Below, one piece after another: positions 10,901 to 23,219 of a stretch of 64,000 nucleotides of DNA. The stretch is from the NCBI GenBank assembly GCA_030765045.1, contig CM060972.1, forward strand, positions 755,001 through 819,000. The letters are read 5' to 3'. Origin of the DNA: Tenodera sinensis. Lineage: Eukaryota; Arthropoda; Insecta; Mantodea; Mantidae. Made by a program: the position numbers and the translations under genes. The stretch's first letter is position 1, and each line of letters begins with the position of its first letter. A model generated the notes under the pieces. The model had not been told where the DNA came from and did not search any database. It was given only the letters and a program-made list of their open reading frames with translations.

Positions 10901-13900
10901 TACATAGGCTTTTTTTCCTATTTGTACTAGTTTTAACTTTTTTCTGCTATATTCTTGTTATACTGTCTGTCACCAATTAAAAATACATATTTGAGACGTT
11001 TTGAATTGTAAAAAATTATTTTTTTTACAATTTATATTGTAATGGTTTTTTTTTTTTTTTTTTAAAAGAAAAGAAGCAAAATCCATGCAACCGCAGTCAA
11101 ATGATACCCCGCCATCTTCCACGTGTGCCATCACACCAATTATTTTACGTGGGCCCTCCCTGTCCTTTACCACAGGCACATTTGACTGCGGTTGCCAAGA
11201 CTGGAACTCACGACCTCAGGCTTTGAGTGCATGGTCAGTGCACTACATGTTGCCTTAACGATCATGGCTAATCAAGGCAACAGGCTGAAGGTGTCCCAGA
11301 CTGCCTAATCTAAACCGGTTTCGAATTAGAGGAAGAACGACTTAAGTAGCAAAATAATTCAGGCATGAAAGGGTTAAGACATTGGTCATGGAAGTATCAG
11401 CTTGTCCAGTGTTCAGCAGTTCGACACAATGTGCATAATAACAACAATAATAACAATAACAGCAATCAACAATTTTGGATGAGATTACTTTCAAACAATT
11501 AAAATGGTATGCACATGTAACAACAATGCCTGAAGACAAAATACAAATAATCACAGAAACGTTTTGTTTATCACAGTTTCTCAAAGTATTCTCGCTGGTA
11601 CTGTATGTAGTGAACCACTTGTGGAAGTATCCAAGTCACTGTAGATATCTCCTCTTCAAACTGCTTCTTCACCATAGGGAACAGGAAGATGGTGGGACAT
11701 TATCTTCATGAAGGATGGTTGAAACATAATGTGCTTGTAGGTTAGTCTTGGATTGTTGTGGTGATGTTACTGTCTCTTCATCTTTAAGAGATTGCCGCCC
11801 CTCCAGTGGAACACAGTGTCACATGACAGAGAATACTCCCCAAAAGCCCCCCTCAACACTCAAGTGACTGTTTCATATTTGAAGTCATACAAAATAATTG
11901 CATGAAAATGGTCTCTGAATCTCCATTGTAACCATTAAGTGAAATTCCGGGGGGGGGGGGGGGGGGGGGGGGGGGATGGGTAGGATTTTCCCCCACCAAG
12001 ATATCCTTGGGGGGGAGGGGAGTGTGATTTACCATAACAAGACAAATAACAAAACATACAGTACAAAATATTTTCATTTCTAGAATATCAAAAAAGGAAA
12101 ATTGAAGCTATTAACAGTTAAGCAACAAGATTCTAAAGTAAGAACAAATTAGAAACTAAAAACTTCACGTATATTAGTAATATTGCACATTCTTTTTGCA
12201 CAAACAGACTCGAGTTTCAAGTTGTCTCCAACTCATTCTCAAAGCTATAGAATGAGTTGGAGACAACTTGAAACTCGAGTCAGTTTGTGCAAAAAGAATG
12301 TGCAACATTACTAAGAATATCATTTCATTACATGACTAAAAACAAAGCGTTGAACTTTAGGAATGTAAATTAAAATATCAGAGGTAATCAGTTGGAAGTA
12401 TTGAATTCACCTCACGAACCACAACTTTTTTTATTTGACATATTTTAAGATCTACTTTTGTTTTAAAATGGCAATGTAAAATTGCTTTCCCCCCACCAAT
12501 TTTTAATGATTTTGCACCCTGATTGTAACATTCACAAAGTGAACAAGATGAATGTCTGCTGTCATTGTATTACCAATGATTCAGCTATGTTGGCAAAGCA
12601 ACAATGCTTTCCCCAGGAGTGTGTCAACATACAGTCTTATTCGTACTCTTCAGTTTTCTAAGAAAATACTTCAATATTTACAGGAAGATGCATTTTAATT
12701 GATACATATTTTGTATATGTTGAACAATATGACAAATGCTGTATCCTGATTTCAATAAATACTAATTTATGAAGTTACAAATTAAATTAAATTGTAAAAG
12801 AAAGATGATCATTTTTATACAACTTTTCTATTCATACATGAGAAATAATAGTTCAATAACAAAGACAAATACTTTGTTGGGTACCCTTTGGCTTTGATAA
12901 CTGCGTCACACATTTTCTTCATAGAAGTAACCAAGTTGTTGCATTCCTCTGGGCTGATTTTATTCCATTCTTGTTCCACAATACGTTTTAGCTCTTGTTT
13001 AGACATGACTCTGAGGAGGTGTTTGTAGCAGTTTACTGTCATTATCCTTCCTGCTGAAGCCTATAACCAGGGGCCATGCCCAATTTCTCTGCACTCTGCC
13101 ATATTACCAACACCATGTTTCACTGTGGGATCATTGTCTCAGTTCATTTTTCCCATCTGACCTGAAGTCTCGTCCAACTGTATCACGCTGTGCTCAGTAG
13201 CAAATGGAACTCGCTTCTTCCTTGCTGTTCTGTACTTCCACAACACACAATGAATAGTTTGCTCCTTCATCTTTCCAGACACATTTTCTACTAATTCTTG
13301 TAACTGAGGAACACTTAATTTTGGATTTTCTTGGATTCTGCTTATAATGAAACGTTCCTCTCGTGCATTCAGTCTACTTTCTTCAGGTTTTCATTGGTAA
13401 ATTTTTCGTAGAACCTTGCTCCTTAAATTTGTTCACTATGTACGGAATAGTGGAATATGATTTATTAACTGTTCTCAGTGAGCTCCCCCTAAGTGTCAGG
13501 TTTATGATTACCTGCTTAAGGTCACAACTAAGCTCGTTTTCCTTGCCCATTTTGCTACTGACAGAACATACATATACTCGATAGAGGACAAAAAGATGTT
13601 TTTACAGAAATTACGTTTTTTATTCTAGTACATAACCTTTCATTACACAAACTTTATTTTTGGCAATACTAAACATTATCATGCGACAGTTTCAGAGAAC
13701 AGTGAAACTCCTAAAGGATAACAATATTTTTCATTGTATTGGCCAGGTAAAAATGCTTGTTTTTTCAAAACTCGTTAGAGAACATGGACTATGAAACAAG
13801 CGAATTTGACTAAACCTTAATTTGCTACTAGTTTTATTGTTCTTATTACTGTTTTGATTTTATTTTCATTTCTTCATAATTTATTTCTATGTACAGTATA

Positions 13901-16900
13901 CAAATTTAATAAATTGCTAAATCAACATTGTTGCATTAATGAAATAATAGACATTTATAAAAAGTTACAAAATTATTAAATTAATAAATACAGAAATGTA
14001 AGAATACAAAGAGATTAAACCAGTAAGTAATAATGTGTGTGCTTATTTTGATATCTTAACAGTCGCTGAGAACATCTTCATAAAATCCTTTTGCTTCTTC
14101 TGGAATTTCAAAAAATTGCATGAGTTTTTTATATATTTCTTCTTCTCACTGGACACCATGTTCATCTTCTATAGACATGAGGACCTCAGCATTTCTTTGT
14201 GCCATGTTTTAATTCCAGATTTGAGAATAGAAACCTCCACAGGTGATGCAGTGTAAGCGTTCTGCACAGTTACAGAAACATTACACGCGTTTGTAGAAGA
14301 CTTTTTGTACGATATGATACGTTACTTTCCTATATTAAATGGCAGCTTTGCTTTCACGATCTTCCGAGTAGTCTCCTTCAGTGTTTTGATTTGCCAGGTA
14401 ACTCCATGGGATTGCAAATTTGGTAGTATTCGTTGGGTGACAAATATCTTTCCAAAAAAACAATGAGCATGGTCATTACTACACTGTTCTTATTTTGATC
14501 TGGACATGAATCTGAGGAAAGCTGAATAATGGAAGGATACTTCATTTTTTTCTAGGTCTAACAGAAAATTCAACAAAGCAGATGCCACTTGATTACATCC
14601 CTTAGATGACTCAGTTTCCAACCAGGTGTAGAAATGCGTATTCTCTTTCATTTGTGGTTTAGAATGAATCATAAAGCAAAGATTATAGAACCAAACTTAC
14701 CTGAAATAATACACTTCACCTACTGATAATTTAGGTAGTGGCTGATTTTGCTGCATATTGAAACAGAGTTTGATTACATCAGGAATTTCTTCTTTCATTA
14801 TAGTATAAAAGTTCTTTGCACGAAGTTTATGCAGTCTGTAGTTTGTCCTATATTTATTCTTCTCCAAATCTGTGTCTTGCTTTATGGAAATTAGTCCCAT
14901 CTTGCACGTGGAGCATGTATCAGTGTGTGGTGTCTTGAATGAGAGATTAAAACACTTATAAAAAATAACCTTATATTTGGATAAAGAGCATGTGGATAGC
15001 TTTTCTTTTTCTCTTTTTTTGTAAAATATTTTCCACGTTTTTTTAATATTTAATTCTGGTGGTAGGTAATTCCTTGAAGATTTTTGTCTACTGTAGTGAC
15101 TTTCTGTGCACCTGTAGCTCTTAATACCATGTTTTACAGCAATGATAAGCTGCTTGTCCTTTGCAACAGTTCTATCCCCTCCTCAATTTTCTTTAGCTCA
15201 ATTCCAGAGTAGAATAACATTTTATTTTTAGTTTAGTTTATTGTTGATATAAACCACATGCCAAATAGTATTGTCTTTCTCTTCCCTTCGAATCAGAAAA
15301 ATGCGGCGATAATACCAAATGAATAATTGTCTATATTATTTAGCCACGGGAAGGCTATAGCATTTAATTCCAGGAAAGCAAGATCGGACAAGCGGAATAT
15401 TGCAAATTATTATGAGGTCAGTGATGGGTCTTGACAGGTGGTAAATCTTTTCATTTAGACTGTGCTGTATCGAGTTTTGTAAAATCGCTGTGCATGTGCT
15501 CTATCTAGTTTTGAAAAAACGCTCCTCAATTACATGTAGCGCCCTTTGAAACACTTGCCTGTTACAGCTGTTTACGATGCAGTGGGCAATCTTAACTGCT
15601 CTAAAAATAGGAAAGTTGCACGCAACTAGGGGCTATTGTTTAACATTTGTTATTCCATACAACAGTATTTCCATTGGAATGCATTTGAGTTAGGTTCATC
15701 AAGCCTGCTGTATATATGGTTCACAGAGAAAACAAGTTTTAAGCAAATGGCTTTTCATTGCAAGGTGTTGTGTACATCAAGTGATCCTTGTATAACCCTG
15801 TTATAAGTGATGTTCATTCCTCATTGCCACGAGCTTGTAATTCATCAACAATAATCGCTCAATGTTAATAGTGCAGTAGATGTATGAAGAGAGATTTCAA
15901 TACATGCAGACACCTTTTTATTTTTGCTTTATTATATGTATCAGCATGTCCCGTTTGTCAATGTGTGTTAGGTTAGTGCAAACTTGCACATGATTCAACA
16001 TCCTATGTGACTGTAGGTACAGCTTCACATTTTCCCTATTATTTAGTTTATTTACTGCACATGTAGCTGAGGAATTGAGACATGATGACTCCATCACATT
16101 TTCAAAAACAATAACCATAGCTACAGATGCTCCACTACTTAATATTTCTATGAGTCACCAGCCTCTGGAAACAAAACAAACCAACAAATGCAACCTATTG
16201 GTGGTATTTCAAAATTCATAATGTGCTTCCTGTTTTTTTAAAATGAATATCTTCCCAAACTATTAAATCTAAAGATTCATTGAATTGTTTTAATAATTTA
16301 ACCTCTGTATTTATTTCATGAATGAATAACCAAATAATGCAGAGATTAAATTTTTAAAACAATTCAATGAACCTTTAGATTTAATGGTGTTGAAAAGATA
16401 TTCATTTTAAAAAACAGGAAGCACGTTATGAATTTTGAAATACCACCGATAGATTGTATTTATAGGTTTGTTTTGTTTTCAGGACTTGGCGATACATAGA
16501 AATGTGAAGTAGTTATGCATCTGTAGCTATGGTTACTGCTTTAAATAGAGCATTGAAAATGTGATGGAGTCATCACGAAACATATATCTCAAGAACTTGC
16601 AGCAATTACTAAGATAAGTGAAGCTTTTAGTCTCTAAATTTGTCTCTATTTTAGATTCTGTTGCTTTGTTGTGGTGCTGTTTTTGCAATTATTATTATTA
16701 TTGAATGTGCTGTGCTATGAGACTCCTTTTCTATCTAGGTCGTGGTAACGGATGGAATGGAAAATCACACGATGTTTCTTTACCACAATGTATTACTTTA
16801 TTAACACTTCATCGATACTTTACATTAAACAATTTCTCTCAGCACCATGCTAAATGCTTAAAAACCTTTACACTTTTTCACTTAGTGGAACTTATGCTTG

Positions 16901-19900
16901 ATGAAAGTTAGGTGAAAGTTCCATGTTCACACTACATAAATATGATTGTCTTTTCATCTCGAAGATACACACGCGAGTGAACAGTTTTTGGCGTCGTTTG
17001 ACGCGACACCGCCTTCTTCATATTCATCCGCGTATGCGTCCATTAAATAGTTCTTTCTCGTTAGGGAAGCGATCCCAATCATCCTCCCCTACTTTTATTA
17101 TGGAACACATACAATTCTAATATTTATACATATATATTAAAATCAAATATGGAAAGATTTATGACGTCTTTGTGCAAACTTAGTTGTTCGTAACAATGAA
17201 CCTTATCAACATGTTTTCGTCATTTAATTATCTCATACCAACATCAAAAAACGAATTACACTTTTAACAAACATTCACATGAGCGATTTTCTTTTGGGGT
17301 CTTCTAATATTCTGTCTCACATGCCCCTTGTTTTGTTTTTCAAGTTGTCACCTATATTTACAATCTTGAAACACAATACTTCTCCCTACTCCTCTGATGC
17401 AATCACTTTGTACAATATTTTTTTTTTTTTTTTTTTACAGTCTTCTTCGCTGTTTGTCTTTGTCTTTTGTTTTGGCATGACACAGCATGTCTTTATAAAT
17501 TTCACATATTCAGTTACTACACAATACATTCAGTTATTATACAATACATATTCAGTTATTATACAACACATATTCAGTTCTTATACAACACATACTCAGT
17601 TATTGTACATTTGACATTGGCACAAATATAATATAAGTGTATCATGGTTTATTGTGTGGCTTTTGGCTTATGTTCCTTGTTATGAGGAGAGAAAAACAGG
17701 ATACAAATCTTGAGCTAATGATTATGATCATATTTATGACAATATTTTATTCAGTTCTTTGCCTTCTTTGTCTTGTAAGCTTATGTATAGGCAGGTCATT
17801 GAGTCGGTTCTTAAACTCTGATGTTACTAATGGTACCATTTTTTAATTGGGTTCTTATTCATTATTATTTGGTTCAACATTTCTTCGAGCTTAGCATTGG
17901 CTATATCCATCTTAATTCATGGGCATTGCTTTTCTGATTATGGTTTTCCTTACTTCACTAATTGTCACCTCTTTGTCTCTTATCTCTATAAGAGAAAACT
18001 TCTATACTTATAATTATTCTGCAATTGTATTATTTTTCTTCTCAATTCACCCTCGACATCTTTGTGTCGAAATATTTTATCTTTGTCATCACAATTGATT
18101 CCTTTTTATTTTTGTCCCTGACATCCTTATGTCAAAAACACATTATTTTCCATCGCTATAATTCATTTCTTTAATGACAATCAGTGTCCTCATCTGTCTT
18201 TGTTGACAATGCTCTTTGTGCTCAATATAGCCAATGACTATTGTGACTTTTGGTTGGTTGTGAAGTAAAGTAGACAGAGTGAGTGAGTGAGTGATTAGGG
18301 TTTAAGGGCCCGTCGACAGCTAGGTCATTAGAGCCCCTAAAGTAGACAGATGTAGTCGAGATAAAGAAACACTTTTATTTCCGTAAACAGTAACTTTGTA
18401 CACTCGTTGCAACAGCAAGAAAGTCTTTACCGATTCACCAACAGCACGGCTCCGAACTCGTAACACAAAGAACTAACTCTTCTCCGTCGGCACAACGCTT
18501 CACATCGTCTGTCCGTCTCCGTCGGCACGACTACTCAACGCTTCCCATACTGACTCCGCTTCTCACACTTTACCGCTATTTATATCTCCCAGGCACTATT
18601 CTGGAAGCTTCAGGAACGTTCACTTATTGCGGTGAGATACAAAGTAGAAGATTCCAGTAGCCTCTATCCTTTTCTCTCTTTCGGCAAGCGCCCCAACAAT
18701 GCGGCCATTCTCTGTCTCTTTCCTTCGGCTCCTTTGCGGTAGCGCCGACAATAATGCGATGAGTGACACTGCTGTTGTCGGCAATTAGATGCATCGGGCG
18801 CGGTGACACTATGTTGATTTTCTTTTTTGTTGTATTTTCCAATCTGAACATAATTTTCTATAAGTAACCCATTAAAAATTGTTATTTTCCATCATCTCTA
18901 CTATTCCTGCCTTACATATTTGTTGGCAAAGACTATTTGGTCCTTTCTTTGTATGGTTTTAATTTATTTTTATGGTATCTTCCTACCAACTTGCCATTTG
19001 TATTCTGCAGCTCATACGTATGGTCACCCAGCTGTTTTGTTATGACCAGTGGTCCAGTGTACAGTAGTTCCATCTTTCTCTTCGTGTAGCCATCATGGTG
19101 TCGATGTCAACTGTAAATTGCTGAGATTTTGTGTTGGTCATCTACTCGATTGGGACGAACTTAGTCGTGGTAATTTCCCTGAGTGTTGGTGGTGGTTGTT
19201 GTTTCTGTATTCTGTGCAGCATCTGCCCTATTTGGCACATTTTCATCTACTTCCTGCTGTCTTATGTCGCCAGTGTACCATTGGTCTCTGCCCCTTTGGC
19301 GTGAACCCCTGTTGTATGATGGTCTTTGGCTGTTTAAGTATTCCCTACAGAATCGTATGTGATTCACTTGATGGGTACGGTCTCCTGGTCTTCCACAATC
19401 ATATGTATATGTTCTGTATCTCGATTCACCCCTTGGTATTGTGTCGTGGTACCGCTGTCTTGTGTTCTCCATCCTTTCGCCATGATTATGTGGTTGTGGG
19501 AAATGGTGTGCCCCTCTCCCCCTGTCATGGGTGCTCCTAGTATTTCTATCTTCTCCCTCATTCTGGTTGTTCGTAGCCGTGCTCCAGTTTAAGATGGGTG
19601 AGTTTGGGTGACCATTCCTATGTCTATGCTCATTAGGCCGACCATTTTGTGTTTCGAAGGCTGTCAGCAATTCTATCATATCTGCAAAATCTACTGGCCT
19701 CGCAACAACTAACCCTGTTCTCACCGTGTCTGGGAAATTTCTTGTTATGCTGGTAATTAGCTCTGCTTCCGACAGGTTAGGGTCTAATAGCTTTCCTTTG
19801 TTGGCTTTATAAAATAATTGACTAGCGATAACCCTTTGGTTGGATCATATCTACCTGTTGCTAGCTCTACCCTAGTTTGGTTTTGCTTAGCTGGGCCCCA

Positions 19901-22900
19901 ATACCTTGATAGGAATAAATTTCTGAATGAGCTATACGACTCATGACCAGCTAGTGTTAACCTGAGCCATTCTAATGCCTTGTTTTTTAGGCTTTTCTTA
20001 ACTATCATCATCCTAAGCTCATTTGGTATCCTTTTCACTTTAAAATACTCTTCCATCTCCTTAACAAAGAGTTTTGGATCGTCTCCCTTCTCCTCGTCAA
20101 ATGTAGGTGGTGTGATTTCATGTAGTATGCTGTTGGTGTAACATGTGTTGTGTGTTGTGTCATTGTTTGGTTGTGAACCTCTTTCTCTGTATGGTGAGTC
20201 AACATTTTGTACAACATTCAAATAACTCTCACCTTGTACATTACTTACATCTAAATCATCTTGCCTCTGTAGTGCATTCACAACATCATTTACATTAGCC
20301 AAATTTTCTTTTCCTTTTTTCATTTCTTCACAAATTGATTTTAAATCATTCTTTATTTCTAAGTGACTTTGTTTCATATCATTTATAGCATCCTGTTGCA
20401 AATCACTACATCAGTCATAGTTTTAATTTTAGGATTTACAATTTGTTCTACAGTTTCATTAATAATGTCTTTCTTTACTACCTCAATCTCTTTCCTTAAT
20501 TCCTCAGTTATTTCTGCTTTTACATTTGTAATCTTACAGTCTACACTTGCATTACATTCTGTTATTTAATCTCTACATCTACCAATTTCTCCTTCTAATA
20601 CAATCTTATTTTCTCTCATTTCTGATTCTATCTTTCCTATCCTATCTCCTATGATTTCTATCCTAGCTTCTAAGGCTTCCTTTGTCTCATTTAAGTTTTT
20701 ATGTACTAATTTTAAATTAGTTTCCATTACTTTCATATTTTCTTTACACTCCTGTCTTCCTAATTCTCTTTTCTGTTCTAAGTTCTGTCTTCCTAATTCC
20801 ATTTTCTGTTCTAAGTCCTTTCTCACTTCCTCCATTTTCTGACCTATCTCTTCCTTATTCTGTTCTAGTTTCTGGCCTAAACTTTGTTCTATGTCCTGCT
20901 TTAATTCTGCGTTATTTTGTTCCATTTTCTGACCTAATTCTTTCATATTCTGTTCTAGTCTTTCAAACAGGAACATTATTAAACTTTGGTCTTTTCCTAT
21001 TGCTACCTGTTCCTCACTTTCTGGTTCTATTTGATAACTAGGCCTATCTGCCACTTCCTCTACTCCTGTTACTATCTCTTTTCGCGACATTTTAGTTTCT
21101 TTATTCAATTCACTTTGTTTTAAAAGTCCCACTATTTTGCCGCTTCGGAGTAACATACAAATAAAAATAAACTGGATGTAAAAATAAAAATTTTTGGTCC
21201 TACTTCTTTTTTTTTTTTTTTTTTTTTTTTTTCGTTGATTTGTCCAGTTAGGTACGTCTCCTGGGCAGTTGGCTTCGCTAGACGATCTCCGGTGTTTTCC
21301 CGTGTTGATTATCCGTTCATCGGTGTTCTGGTGTATCGTTGATTATCTGTTCATCGGTGTTCTGATGTCGATATCAAACGATGGTCTAGTGGCGTCTTCT
21401 TTCTTGCTAATTATTTAACTTCACTTGCAACTTTCTGTAATACAGTCGTATCACATCTGTTCGTATACTTCTCATGACACCTTCTATTTATTACTACTTG
21501 AGTTACATATTTCTGGTTACAGTAGAGTATCTCAGATGTCAGACTTAGTGTTAGTGTTATACTTGTGCCAGGCAAAGTTAACATGACAATTGAAATTAAA
21601 TTGGATGTGTTAGAGAGGGGACAAAGATGAACATATTAATACACATTACATTTTATGATATGTTATAGTTTTCTGTTACCCGTATTGTGCTGGAAGATGC
21701 ATTTAAGTAATTTGCAGTATTATGTATTGTGTTATGAATAACATACCCCTTACTAGACATTTTGGTAGCCCAATACACTGAATTTTCAGGATTCTATTGT
21801 GTTTACACAGCTTAGCCTTGAGTGGGTTATTCACCGCTAGTGAGCTGGTGAAACACACCCAGGTCTCTGCACTACAGGAGAAAGAAGAGGCACGAAAATT
21901 AATGCAATATGATCTTGCAACTCAATTAGCAAATTAAACTTTATTTATAATAGAAGATCGTGTCAAGTAATAAAACTTGGACTATATGCAACAGGGTTTC
22001 ACTCCTGTATATCAAAGTAATGCGTAAGTGAACACAGTAATAATCAGCACCTGGATGTTTATGACCTAAAACTGTTAAAAATATATAAGCACTTATGACC
22101 GAAAAAAGTTAGAAAATATGACAATAATGGTGTATTTAAGCACTGTAAGTGCTGGGGCCTTGTAGTTGGCAGGCCTGCCTGGTGCGAAGATGTATCTGGA
22201 CATGCGTTGTTACACTGCTCACCCAGTAGCTGTCTAATGTTAGCTATTGGACTCAGTGCATACATGTAGTGAAATATGTCAACTGGAGTGTTAAGTATTT
22301 GTCATATTTTGAACTGAAGTGCAAGGGGTTCTCACTGGGGTGTGAGCCAACATTACTCCCTATCCCCCACCAGTCTACAAGTATGAATGTGTGTCAGGTC
22401 CCAAATACACCATAACTGTAAAGTGAGTGTACACTGGAGAGAATGATGTATACGTGGAACTGTTCCACAAGTTTCCTGTCCTATTTATTTGTCAATATTG
22501 TTTTCAGGTAAAGGAGTTGGCAATAGACTACACAGACTGTGCAAGTGTAGTGAATGAGTCTCAGAAATGCAGTGAAGTAATAAGCCAAAAGAATCAAAAC
22601 TGTTCATGCAAAATCCCATTTCAACTGAAGGAACACTTCCGGGTAAGTAACTCTGTGCAGCACCACATGAAGTAAGGTCTGTTAGGATGCAACTGATTCT
22701 AATTGCTACACCAATAAAAGGTTATGTTTTACATATGTGATAAGAAATATTTTTTACCAACAAATGCAGTATAGGGATGGCCATAACCTTGTTTTGAAGC
22801 AAAACAAAAGAAATTCAATGGCATTGCTTCTTGCCGATTGGTTCAAATTAGTCACTTGACCTCCAAACTCAACGTAACATGAAAGAAAAGTTTTGCATTG

Positions 22901-23108
22901 ACATACTTTTAAGTTGTTATGTTAAGTCAACTGTAAATACTTTTTTTTTATTATTTTTTATTTAGTTTAGTTTTTTTTACTTTCTCTACTGGTAAGTAGA
23001 GGAAGTATTGCATTCCACCCAAAAATTCGATGTCAAGATTTCACTGGAAATATATGTTTTGGGGCCCCCTGAATCCCTAAAAAGCATTTTTAGAAAAAAG
23101 TGTGTGTA

Positions 23109-23149
<41 letters not shown>

Positions 23150-23169
23150 CTCTATGTGTGTTTGTGTGT

Positions 23170-23219
<50 letters not shown>

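Noticed and set aside
17279..17614. 111-codon forward frame over T-rich and 22-bp repeat sequence
   Set aside because: Low-complexity composition (Phe, Ser, Thr, Tyr) caused by the T run and tandem repeat.
16690..18300. Envelope-like ORF downstream of the Gag remnant
   Set aside because: Only short basic or hydrophobic stretches in different frames on the reverse strand; no motif strong enough to support it.
18624..18851. Reverse open frame in the presumed LTR
   Set aside because: No recognisable domain; it overlaps TATA-like and polyadenylation signals of the LTR.
20651..20842. Forward frames opposite the Gag coiled coil
   Set aside because: Antisense shadows of the heptad-repeat coding strand.
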